Assembly (NCBI RefSeq): GCF_001983165.1
Contig: NZ_MNPU01000022.1
Location: forward strand, 1-64,000
DNA: 64,000 nt
Direction: 5' to 3'
Source of the DNA: Pseudomonas gessardii
Lineage (GTDB): Bacteria > Pseudomonadota > Gammaproteobacteria > Pseudomonadales > Pseudomonadaceae
Shown here: positions 34,138 through 42,289 of the stretch, in pieces
Numbering within the stretch: the stretch's first letter is position 1
Layout of the letters: the number at the start of each line of letters is the position of its first letter
The notes under the pieces: model-generated
Told to the model about the DNA's origin: nothing
Database searches by the model: none
What the model saw: the letters and a program-made list of their open reading frames with translations, nothing else
Translations under genes and position numbers: made by a program

Positions 34138-35507
34138 TAATGTTTCTCCGTACTTGAGCCACACAAGGCCGCGACGACGTTTTCCATCACCGCGCTGCGC
34201 GATCCCTTGATCAAAATGGTTGTGTGTTTGTCGTGTTCGGCCGCGCCCAGCGCCTGGATCAATTCGGCCTGGCTCGCGAAATGCCGCGCGCCTGCACCGA
34301 ACGCAGCGACGGCATGGGCCATGTTCGGGCCGACGGCGTAGAGGGCGTCGACTTTGCCACTGGCGTAGGCACCCACTTCGCGGTGGGACTGTTCGGCCCA
34401 GTCGCCCAGTTCGGCGATATCGCCCAGTACCAGGACCTTGCGTCCGGCGAAGCCTTTGAGCAGGTCAATGGCCGCGCAGACCGAGGACTGGTTGGCGTTG
34501 TAAGTGTCATCAATCACGCGCATGCCGTTGCTCGCCAGTTGTGCCACGGTGCGGCCCTTGACCGGCTGCACGGCGCCAAGGCCGGTGGCAATGCCGAACA
34601 GCGACACGCCCAGAGCGTAGGCGGCAGCCGCAGCAGCCAGGGCGTTGGCAACGTTATGGTTGCCCAGCAGGTTCAGTTGCACGTGCTCGTCACCCTGCGG
34701 GCTGTGCAGGGTGAAGGCCGGGCAGCCACGGGCGTCGAGCGTGATGTTCGAGGCATGGAAGTCGGCTGCGGCGTTGTGCACGGCAAAGCTCAAGACCTTG
34801 CGCCCGGCGGCACGTCCACGCCAGGTTTCAAAGGCCTTGTCATCGAGGTTCAGGACTGCGGTCCCGGAAGCGTCCAGGCCTTCAAGGATTTCACCCTTGG
34901 CCTGGACGATCTTCTCGGGGCCGCCAAACTCGCCAACGTGGGCGGTCCCGGCGTTGTTGATAATGGCGACGTGCGGCCGGGTCATGGCCACGGTGTAGGC
35001 AATCTCGCCAATGCGCGACGCGCCCAGCTCGATCACGGCGGCGGTATGTTCCGGGGCCAGTTCCAGCAAGGTCAGCGGTGCGCCAAAATCATTGTTGAGG
35101 TTGCCACGGGTGGCCAGCACCGGCCCGCGCGTACGCAGAATACCGGCGAGCAGTTCCTTGACCGTGGTCTTGCCGCTGGAACCGGTGATCGCCGCCACCG
35201 GGTTGGTAAATGCAGCACGGTTCAGCGCGCCCAATTGGCCAAGGGCCAGGCGGGTGTCGGCCACCAGCAACTGCGGCAGGGTCGAGTCAGTGACTTCACG
35301 CTGCACCAGGGCGCCGACCGCGCCTTTGGCAGCCACCTCATTCAAGTAGTCATGCCCGTCGAAACGCGGGCCGGCCAGGGCGACAAACAGTTGCCCCGAC
35401 TTGATGTTGCGACTGTCGATACTGACACCGTCGAAGCTGCAATCGCTCGACAACACACGGGCCGACAAAGCCTGGGTCAGTGCGCTGAACGTCATGGCCT
35501 TAAGCAT
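34137..35507 (-). CDS. murF: UDP-MurNAc-tripeptide--D-Ala-D-Ala ligase MurF
   Basis: 456 aa. P-loop TGSSGKTTVKELLAGIL (about residue 108) and the DTYNANQSSVCAAIDLL motif fit MurF. Either the first ATG (MLKAMTF) or the ATG four codons later could be used; the first overlaps the murE stop by eight bases. It completes the cytoplasmic pentapeptide precursor. Confidence 0.98.
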   Translation of the reverse strand: MLKAMTFSALTQALSARVLSSDCSFDGVSIDSRNIKSGQLFVALAGPRFDGHDYLNEVAAKGAVGALVQREVTDSTLPQLLVADTRLALGQLGALNRAAFTNPVAAITGSSGKTTVKELLAGILRTRGPVLATRGNLNNDFGAPLTLLELAPEHTAAVIELGASRIGEIAYTVAMTRPHVAIINNAGTAHVGEFGGPEKIVQAKGEILEGLDASGTAVLNLDDKAFETWRGRAAGRKVLSFAVHNAAADFHASNITLDARGCPAFTLHSPQGDEHVQLNLLGNHNVANALAAAAAAYALGVSLFGIATGLGAVQPVKGRTVAQLASNGMRVIDDTYNANQSSVCAAIDLLKGFAGRKVLVLGDIAELGDWAEQSHREVGAYASGKVDALYAVGPNMAHAVAAFGAGARHFASQAELIQALGAAEHDKHTTILIKGSRSAVMENVVAALCGSSTEKH

Positions 35508-36963
35508 GGGCCACCTCCCACGCGGTCAAGGCGCGATCAGCCTCGACCAGATCGGAGAAGGCATGGCGCTCGCCGTTGATTTCCTGGTAGTCCTCATGGC
35601 CTTTGCCGGCCAGGACTACCACATCGTCAGCGCTGGCGCTGGCAATCAATTGGGCAATGGCCGCGCCACGACCGGCCACAAACGTCACGTGGGCGGCGTC
35701 TTTGAAGCCGGCGCGGATATCCTCGAAAATCTGGCTCGGCGCTTCGCTGCGAGGGTTGTCATCGGTGACCAGCACGCCGTCGGCCAGGCGCTCGACGATC
35801 TCGGCCATCAGCGGGCGTTTGCCGCGATCGCGGTCGCCGCCACAGCCGAACAGGCACAGCAACTTGCCCTTGGCATGAGGGCGCAGGGCTTCAAGGACTT
35901 TTTCCAGGGCATCCGGGGTGTGGGCGTAGTCGACCACCACCAGTGGCTGCGTCCCGCCCCCCAAGCGCTGCATGCGCCCGGCTGGGCCTTCGAGCTTGGG
36001 CAATACACGCAGGATCTCATCCAGGGCGTAATCCAGGCCCAGCAAGGCGCCGATGGCCGCGAGGACGTTGCTCAGGTTGAAGCGACCGAGCAAGGTGCTG
36101 CGCAAATGGTGCTCGCCCTGGGGCGTGACCAGCGTAGCGAGTACGCCTTCGTCATTGAACTGGGCTTCGCGGCAATACAGGTAGGCGCTGGCGTCTTCCA
36201 GGCTGTAGCTGATCAGGCGCGCTTCGCTTTTTTCGGCGGCCAGTTGGCGACCGAATGCGTCATCGAGGTTCACCACGCGGCACTTCAGGTCAGTCCAGCC
36301 GAACAGCTTGGCCTTGGCGGCGGCGTACGCCTGCATGCTGCCGTGGTAATCCAGGTGGTCGCGGGACAGGTTGGTCATCACCGCCACGTCGAACGCCAGG
36401 GCACTCACCCGGCCCTGGTCCAGGCCGTGGGACGACACTTCCATGGCCACCGCCTTGGCCCCGGCCTTTTTCAGGTCGGCCAGGGTCGCCTGTACGGCAA
36501 TCGGGTTCGGCGTGGTGTGCAGGCCGCTTTGCAGCGCGCCATAGAAACCGGTGCCCAGGGTGCCAACGATGCCGCAGTGCTGCCCCAAAAGGTCCAGCGC
36601 CTGGGCCACCAGCTGGGTAACGCTGGTCTTGCCGTTGGTGCCGGTGACGCCAATCAGGTTGAGCTGGCGGCTCGGGTCGCCATAAAAACGCCCGGCGATA
36701 TCCGACAGCTGCGCTGCCAGGCCCTTGACCGGAATCAACGGCACATCGGTCATCGGTAATACAGTGGCGCCTTCGACTTCATAGGCCACGGCCGCCGCAC
36801 CGCGTTGCAAGGCGTCGGCAATATGGGCCCGGCCATCGAGCTTACCGCCCGGCACGGCCAGGAACAGGTCGCCGGCGCGTACGCTACGGCTGTCCAGGCT
36901 CAGTTCGCGAATCAACAGATCGCGGCCAGCGTGGGCGAAAATCTTGTTCAGGCTAAGAGACAT
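35500..36963 (-). CDS. murE: UDP-MurNAc-L-Ala-D-Glu--meso-diaminopimelate ligase MurE
   Basis: 487 aa. P-loop TGTNGKTSVTQLVAQAL and the DDNPRSE motif (about residue 405), which selects meso-diaminopimelate over lysine, are present. It overlaps the ftsI stop by one base. Confidence 0.98.
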   Translation of the reverse strand: MSLSLNKIFAHAGRDLLIRELSLDSRSVRAGDLFLAVPGGKLDGRAHIADALQRGAAAVAYEVEGATVLPMTDVPLIPVKGLAAQLSDIAGRFYGDPSRQLNLIGVTGTNGKTSVTQLVAQALDLLGQHCGIVGTLGTGFYGALQSGLHTTPNPIAVQATLADLKKAGAKAVAMEVSSHGLDQGRVSALAFDVAVMTNLSRDHLDYHGSMQAYAAAKAKLFGWTDLKCRVVNLDDAFGRQLAAEKSEARLISYSLEDASAYLYCREAQFNDEGVLATLVTPQGEHHLRSTLLGRFNLSNVLAAIGALLGLDYALDEILRVLPKLEGPAGRMQRLGGGTQPLVVVDYAHTPDALEKVLEALRPHAKGKLLCLFGCGGDRDRGKRPLMAEIVERLADGVLVTDDNPRSEAPSQIFEDIRAGFKDAAHVTFVAGRGAAIAQLIASASADDVVVLAGKGHEDYQEINGERHAFSDLVEADRALTAWEVAHA

Positions 36964-38708
36964 CAGCCGCGCCCTCCATTGGCTTTTACAGCAGCAGCCG
37001 GTGGTCCGGCGTTGGCTTGTTGAGTCGGCGGCAGGTTATCCGGCGTAATGTTCATCAAACGCAGGGTGCCGGACATGACTTTGCTGAAGACCGGCGCCGA
37101 GACCAGGCCACCGAAGTAGCCGGCCTTGCTCGGTTCGTCGATGACCACCACGATGGCGTATCGCGGGTCGCTCATGGGACCGAAGCCGGCGAACAGCGAG
37201 CGGTAGGAGTTTTCCGCGTAGCCCTTGGTGCCCACCGAGGTCTTGCGCGCGGTACCAGACTTGCCGGCCACGTGATAGGCCGGCACCTGGGCACGGAACA
37301 CGCCGCGTGGCGCCTCGATCACTTGTTGCAGCATGGTCTGCATGGTCTTGGCGACGTTTTCCGGGATGACCTGTTCGGATTTCGGCGCTTCGTCCACGTG
37401 GATCAGGCTCAACGGCGTCATACGGCCATTGTTGGCCAGCACGGAAAAGGCGTGGGCCAGCTGGATCGCGGTCACCGACAGGCCATAGCCGTAGGACAGG
37501 GTCGCGGTCTCGGCCTTGCGCCATTCACGGTAGTTGGGCAGGTTGCCGACGCGCTCGCCCGGGAAGTCCAGGCCCGTGGGCTGGCCCAGGCCGATCTTCT
37601 GCGCCAGGTGGTAGATGGTCTCGCCGCCGATATCAAAGGCGACTTTACTCATGCCCACGTTACTGGAGTTGATCAGGATGCCGGTCAGGTCCAGCACCGG
37701 GCCTTCGCTACGGGAGACGTCGCGAATGGTGTATTTGCCCAGTTGCAGGGTGCCGGGATAGACCTCGACCTTGTCGGTGGGCTTCCAGCGCCCGGATTCC
37801 AGGGCCGCACTCATGGAGATGGCTTTCATGGTCGAACCCGGCTCGAACACGTCGATCATCGCGCGGTTGCGCATCATCGCCGGTTGCAGGTTGCGACGGT
37901 TGTTCGGGTTGTAGGTCGGCTGGTTGACCATGGCGAGGATCTCGCCGGTCTTCACGTCCATGATCACCAGGCTGCCGGCCTTGGCGCCGTTCTCAATGAT
38001 GGCGTTACGCAGCTCGCGGTTGGCCAGGTATTGCAGGCGCAGGTCAATCGACAACGCCAAGGGCTTACCGGCCTTGGCGTTTTTGGTGACCTGGACATCC
38101 TTGATCAGTCTGCCGCGCCGATCCTTGATGACCTGCCGCTTGCCGGGAACCCCGGCCAGCCACTCGTCGTAGGCCAGTTCCACCCCTTCGCGGCCATGAT
38201 CGTCAATGTCGGTGAAGCCCACCATATGGGCAGTGGTCTCGCCGGCCGGGTAGAAACGCCGAAATTCCTCGATGCCGTAGACACCGGGGATTTTCAGGTC
38301 GAGCACGCCCTGGCCCTGTTCAGGGGTGAGGCCGCGAACCAGATAGATGAATTCTTTATTGGCCTGGGCTTCAAGACGGTCCTTGAGGGCCTTGGGGTCC
38401 TGGCCGAGGGCGTGGGCCAGCTCGGTCCATTTGTCCTTGGCCACTTGCAGTTCCTTGGCATTGGCCCACAGGGTGGTGACCGGAGTACTGACAGCCAGGG
38501 GCTCGCCGTTACGGTCGGTGATCAGCCCGCGGTGCGCAGGAATCGGGATATGCCGCAGGCTGCGGGCATCGCCCTGGCCGATCAGGAAGTCGCGATCCAC
38601 CACTTGCAGGTCGATGATGCGCCAGGCAATCGCGCCCACCATCAACGCGAGCAAGCCCAGCACGACGCGGAAGCGCCACGGGTAGAGTGCGCCTTCGAGT
38701 TTCATCAT
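36963..38708 (-). CDS. ftsI: Septal transpeptidase FtsI (PBP3)
   Basis: 581 aa from the ATG at 38708 (MMKLEGALYPWRFR), overlapping the ftsL stop. One N-terminal transmembrane helix (about 14-34), a pedestal domain, then the transpeptidase with the catalytic SxxK (PGSTMKAIS), SxN (SSNVGM) and KSGTAR motifs. It cross-links septal peptidoglycan and is a beta-lactam target. Confidence 0.98.
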   Translation of the reverse strand: MMKLEGALYPWRFRVVLGLLALMVGAIAWRIIDLQVVDRDFLIGQGDARSLRHIPIPAHRGLITDRNGEPLAVSTPVTTLWANAKELQVAKDKWTELAHALGQDPKALKDRLEAQANKEFIYLVRGLTPEQGQGVLDLKIPGVYGIEEFRRFYPAGETTAHMVGFTDIDDHGREGVELAYDEWLAGVPGKRQVIKDRRGRLIKDVQVTKNAKAGKPLALSIDLRLQYLANRELRNAIIENGAKAGSLVIMDVKTGEILAMVNQPTYNPNNRRNLQPAMMRNRAMIDVFEPGSTMKAISMSAALESGRWKPTDKVEVYPGTLQLGKYTIRDVSRSEGPVLDLTGILINSSNVGMSKVAFDIGGETIYHLAQKIGLGQPTGLDFPGERVGNLPNYREWRKAETATLSYGYGLSVTAIQLAHAFSVLANNGRMTPLSLIHVDEAPKSEQVIPENVAKTMQTMLQQVIEAPRGVFRAQVPAYHVAGKSGTARKTSVGTKGYAENSYRSLFAGFGPMSDPRYAIVVVIDEPSKAGYFGGLVSAPVFSKVMSGTLRLMNITPDNLPPTQQANAGPPAAAVKANGGRG

Positions 38709-38998
38709 GGCGCCACCATGCGGACTTCCGCGGCGCCAGGAATGTGCATCTTCAGCTGTTCGGCGGCCAGCACTTCGATGCGGCTGTGGGCCGTCCAGGT
38801 GCTTTGTTCCAGGATCAACCGGCCCCATTCCGCCTGGGCCTTGTCGCGCACGCTCAATTCGCCGTACAGGCTATTGAGCAACTGGCGATTCCAGTGGGCG
38901 CTGTAGGACACCGCAATTGCGGACACCAGCACGCCGACGTACAGCAGCATCATAAAGAAGCTGCCGCCCGGCAGGGGCTTGGCGAAAAGCCTGCTCAC
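38705..38998 (-). CDS. ftsL: Cell-division protein FtsL
   Basis: 97 aa. One transmembrane helix (residues 13-33) is followed by a coiled-coil periplasmic part. Bitopic FtsL pairs with FtsB and FtsQ to activate FtsWI. The position between rsmH (four-base overlap) and ftsI is diagnostic. Confidence 0.96.
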   Translation of the reverse strand: MSRLFAKPLPGGSFFMMLLYVGVLVSAIAVSYSAHWNRQLLNSLYGELSVRDKAQAEWGRLILEQSTWTAHSRIEVLAAEQLKMHIPGAAEVRMVAP

Positions 38999-39942
38999 CG
39001 CAGCTTCTCCGCAACGCGCATGACGGCGCTGCGCGCACGTGGGTTGGCCTTGAGTTCGGCTTCGGATGCGAACTGCGCTTTGCCATGGACTTTGATTTTC
39101 GGCACAAAGGCTTCAAACCGTACCGGCAGGTTGCGCGGCAGGTTATCGGTTTCGCCCTTGACCAGACGCCGCATAAACAGTTTGACGATACGGTCTTCCA
39201 GGGAGTGGAAGCTGATCACCACCAGGCGACCACCCACTTCCAGGGACTCCAGGGCCGCCTCAAGGCCAGCCTCCAGGTCACCCAATTCGTTGTTGACGTG
39301 AATACGCAAGCCCTGGAATGCGCGGGTTGCCGGGTTCTTGCCCTTCTCCCACGCCGGGTTGGCGACTTTCAGCACTTCAGCCAGGTCGGCGGTGCGCTCG
39401 AACGGCTGGATCTCCCGGCGTTCGACCACGGCACGCGCCATGCGGCCGGCGAAGCGCTCTTCGCCGTATTCCTTGAACACACGGGTGATTTCTTCGTGGG
39501 GCGCGGTAGCGATGAACTGCGCGGCGCTGATGCCACGGCTCGGGTCCATGCGCATGTCCAGCGGGCCATCGTTCATGAAACTGAAGCCGCGCTCCGGGTC
39601 GTCCAGCTGCGGCGAGGACACGCCCAGGTCCAGCAGAACCCCGGCCACCTTGCCCGCCATGCCCCGCTCGGCGACTTCCGCGCCCAGCTCGGCGAAGCTG
39701 CGCTGCACAACGACAAAGCGGCCGTCTTCGGCCGCTAGCGCTTGCCCGGTGGCAATCGCCTGGGGATCCTTGTCGAACCCAAGGAGTTTGCCCTGCGGGC
39801 CGAGCCGGCTGAGGATCAACCGGCTGTGCCCACCGCGCCCGAACGTGCCATCCAGATAGCAGCCATCAGGGCGCACGGCGAGAGCCTCGACGGCTTCGTC
39901 AAGCAGCACGGTGATGTGGTTAAAGCCGCTATCAATAGTCAC
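38995..39942 (-). CDS. rsmH: 16S rRNA m4C1402 methyltransferase RsmH (MraW)
   Basis: 315 aa. It starts HITVLLDEAVEAL and has the SAM-binding GTFGRGGHSRLILSRLG motif (about residue 33), plus FQGLRIHVNNELGDLE and VVISFHSLEDRIVK. It methylates N4 of C1402 in 16S rRNA. Overlaps mraZ by four bases. RsmI, which makes the 2'-O-methyl on the same nucleotide, is encoded about 1.3 kb upstream. Confidence 0.98.
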   Translation of the reverse strand: MTIDSGFNHITVLLDEAVEALAVRPDGCYLDGTFGRGGHSRLILSRLGPQGKLLGFDKDPQAIATGQALAAEDGRFVVVQRSFAELGAEVAERGMAGKVAGVLLDLGVSSPQLDDPERGFSFMNDGPLDMRMDPSRGISAAQFIATAPHEEITRVFKEYGEERFAGRMARAVVERREIQPFERTADLAEVLKVANPAWEKGKNPATRAFQGLRIHVNNELGDLEAGLEAALESLEVGGRLVVISFHSLEDRIVKLFMRRLVKGETDNLPRNLPVRFEAFVPKIKVHGKAQFASEAELKANPRARSAVMRVAEKLR

Positions 39943-40394
39943 AGGATCAAATCACGCAGTTCATCAGGCATGGCGCCCGGTTGTTGAATAGCAGCCAGGT
40001 CAGCTGCAGACACAGCATCCCAGGCATCTTCGTCCCACAATTGGAACTTGTTCAGTTGGCCTACCAGCATCGCGCGCTTATCGAGCTTGGCGTATTCGCG
40101 CAGACGCGGTGGAACCAGGAAACGACCACTGCCATCGAGTTCGAGATCGACGGCATTACCAATCAGCAAACGTTGCAGGCGACGGTTTTCTTCACGCAAC
40201 GAAGGCAGAGCGCGCAACTTGGTTTCAATCAACTCCCACTCATCGAGGGGGTAAACACACAAACAAGGGTCAACGGCATCAATCGTGATGATTAATTGCC
40301 CGGAACTTCGCGAAATGAGCTCGTCACGATACCGGCTCGGCATGGCGAGACGGCCTTTTGCATCGAGACTGATAGCGTTAGCTCCGCGAAACAC
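39939..40394 (-). CDS. mraZ: Transcriptional regulator MraZ
   Basis: 151 aa. Two AbrB/SpoVT-type half-domains carry the DAKGRLAMPSRYRD and DGSGRFLVPPRLREYA motifs that define MraZ. It is a DNA-binding ring that represses its own division/wall operon in E. coli. Its likely target, three 10-bp-spaced boxes, lies 42-68 bases upstream. Confidence 0.98.
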   Translation of the reverse strand: MFRGANAISLDAKGRLAMPSRYRDELISRSSGQLIITIDAVDPCLCVYPLDEWELIETKLRALPSLREENRRLQRLLIGNAVDLELDGSGRFLVPPRLREYAKLDKRAMLVGQLNKFQLWDEDAWDAVSAADLAAIQQPGAMPDELRDLIL

Positions 40395-40435
40395 AGGTGC
40401 GTTTCTCCAAATTTTAGCGTTTTACGTTCAAAAAA

Positions 40436-40462
40436 CCCACTTTGTGCCACTTTCCGCCACTT
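40436..40462 (-). promoter_or_regulatory. Three MraZ-binding boxes
   Basis: On the minus strand AAGTGGCGGA, AAGTGGCACA and AAGTGGG run in tandem with an exact 10-base period (cores at 40456-40462, 40446-40452, 40436-40442). MraZ of other bacteria binds GTGGG/TGGGA repeats of the same period. The boxes begin right at the predicted transcription start. Confidence 0.75.
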
Positions 40463-40468
40463 GCGCAC

Positions 40469-40498
40469 ACTATAGGAATGCGCCCACCACACCGTCAA
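40469..40498 (-). promoter_or_regulatory. Sigma-70 promoter of the mra/fts cluster
   Basis: Minus strand TTGACG (40498-40493), 18 bases, TATAGT (40474-40469). Both hexamers match five of six consensus positions. Transcription would start near 40462, inside the first MraZ box. Confidence 0.75.
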
Positions 40499-40747
40499 GG
40501 CGCGGATTAAAGGAAAAGCCTTACAGAACGGAGATTTAGGAGCGTAAAAGGAGGAGAAACGGGAGTTCGGCGATGTTTTTGACTCAACAACCCCAAATAG
40601 CTCAAAGAGCTAGAGCTGGAACTTAAAGTAATTTATTAAGAGTAAGATTTTTTCGGTATTACGAAGACGCATCTGCCAATGATTTGGCAGGGAGGGATTC
40701 TTGCGTTACTACCTGGTTTCTGCCCGAGACTCGTGCAAAAGGAAAAA
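40499..40747. other. Non-coding AT-rich spacer between mraZ promoter and rnpB
   Basis: About 250 bases without a plausible gene. It contains two perfect hairpins, TAGCTC-AAA-GAGCTA (40598-40612) and CTGCCAA-TGAT-TTGGCAG (40673-40690), neither followed by a T run. A purine-rich GGAGGAG stretch lies near 40551. No function recognised. Confidence 0.5.
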
Positions 40748-41104
40748 GGTGGAGAGTCGATCTATAAGCCGGGTTCTGTCTTGAACAGTCATTCGTCTAC
40801 GATGGCCATCACTGGACATCTTTAGCAACCTACCCGGTTCCAGCGCGGGCCACGCCTTGGAACCCTATTTGGTCTTGCTCCAAGTGGGGTTTACCTAGCC
40901 ACGAACTGTTGCCAGTCGCGCGGTGCGCTCTTACCGCACCTTTTCACCCTTACCGGCACCGAAGTGCTTAGGCGGTTATTTTCTGTGGCACTTTCCGTAG
41001 GCTCACGCCCCCCAGGCATTACCTGGCACTTCGCCCTATGGAGCCCGGACTTTCCTCCCCCCCCTAATTTTCATAGAGGGCAGCGACTGTCCAATCGACT
41101 CTCC
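40748..41104 (-). ncRNA. rnpB: RNase P RNA, bacterial class A
   Basis: The minus strand starts AGAGTCGATTGGACAGTCGC (41102 downward) and ends GCTTATAGATCGACTCTCC (near 40750); the two ends form the P1 helix. The universally conserved GAGGAAAGTCCGGGCTCC and ACAGAAA, and the AAACCCCACT and AACCCGGCTTAT segments near the 3' end, are present. A T run follows directly (40747-40743). It processes tRNA 5' ends with the RnpA protein. Exact ends are estimated. Confidence 0.96.
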
Positions 41105-41197
41105 GCCGCGAAGGTTAACGGCACGGCGGCCTTAGAACAAGTATTAAAAGACAGCATTGCCATCATGTTCCGACGCCGTGCGCGTTAAACCCTGGAA

Positions 41198-42070
41198 CTA
41201 TTCGCTCTTTTGCTTATCAAGCGCGGCCTGATACAACACGTTCTTGCGCACCCCGGTGATTTCTGCGGCCAGGGCCGCGGCGCGCTTGAGTGGCATTTCC
41301 TTGAGCAGCAGGTCCAGCACACGCATCGCTTCGCTGCCCACGGCATCTTCACTTTCCGGCGCCGTCCAGCCCGCAACCAGCACCACGCACTCACCGCGCT
41401 GCTGATTGCTGTCACCCTCGACAAACGCCCGCAGCTCTTGCAGCGGCAGGCCCTTGAGGGTTTCAAAGGTCTTGGTCAGCTCCCGCGCCAGCAAGGCCAG
41501 GCGCTCACCACCAAAGACCAGCTCCATGTCCTGCAGGCACTCGAGGATACGGTGCGGCGCTTCATAGAAGATCAGGGTGCGCGGCTCTTCCTTCAACAGT
41601 TCCAGGCGCGCCCGGCGCCCCACGGCCTTGGCCGGCAGGAAACCCTCGAAGATAAAGCGGTCGGACGGCAAGCCCGCCGCCGACAAGGCCGCAATCAACG
41701 CGCACGCCCCGGGAACCGGGACTACATTGATACCCGCGGCACGTGCCTGACGGACCAGGTGGTAGCCCGGATCGGAGATCAACGGCGTACCGGCATCGGA
41801 AATCAACGCCACGTCATCGCCTGCGAGCAGGCGGGTAATAAAGCGGCTGCCCTCGTCACGCTCATTGTGCTCATGGCAGGCCGCCAAGGGCGTGGCGATA
41901 CCGAAGTGCTGCATCAGGCGCAGCGAGTGCCGGGTGTCTTCCGCCGCAATCAACTTGGCTTCGCGCAACACTTTCAGCGCCCGCGCGCTGATGTCGTCCA
42001 GGTTGCCAATGGGCGTCGCCACCACAAAAAGCGAGCCAGCAGTGGAATTCAAAGGACCTGGAGCAGTCAA
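41198..42070 (-). CDS. rsmI: 16S rRNA 2'-O-C1402 methyltransferase RsmI
   Basis: 290 aa. I place the start at TTG 42070 because GAGGTG lies six bases upstream and the product then opens TAPGPLNSTAGSLFVVATPIGNLDD, as in related pseudomonads; longer TTG/GTG starts exist at 42094 and 42079. The SAM-binding GTPLISDPGYHLV and FYEAPHRILECL motifs are the YraL/RsmI signature. It methylates the ribose of C1402. Divergent from lpoA as in E. coli (yraL/yraM). Confidence 0.95.
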   Translation of the reverse strand: MTAPGPLNSTAGSLFVVATPIGNLDDISARALKVLREAKLIAAEDTRHSLRLMQHFGIATPLAACHEHNERDEGSRFITRLLAGDDVALISDAGTPLISDPGYHLVRQARAAGINVVPVPGACALIAALSAAGLPSDRFIFEGFLPAKAVGRRARLELLKEEPRTLIFYEAPHRILECLQDMELVFGGERLALLARELTKTFETLKGLPLQELRAFVEGDSNQQRGECVVLVAGWTAPESEDAVGSEAMRVLDLLLKEMPLKRAAALAAEITGVRKNVLYQAALDKQKSE

Positions 42071-42289
42071 AGCGCACACCTCGATGATTGGCAAAAGCCA
42101 TATTGTAGCGCGTAGACGTCAAGAAAATGCGCCAACGGGGTCGCGTCCAGACGGTCTGTTTGCGGTGGTTACTGACACCCTGCAACATTTAAACGATCTA
42201 AATAGACGGTTTCACGCCAGTAACATCGCGCCCCGGCCAGTGCTTGGGTACAATTCCACGCTAATTTGATCGGTATCAGGAACACTTAC

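Noticed and set aside
37017..38906. 629-codon plus-strand frame opposite ftsI
   Set aside because: Runs against FtsI with all three penicillin-binding motifs intact; shadow.
40673..40690. CTGCCAA-TGAT-TTGGCAG hairpin as a terminator
   Set aside because: No T run on either strand; kept only as part of the spacer description.
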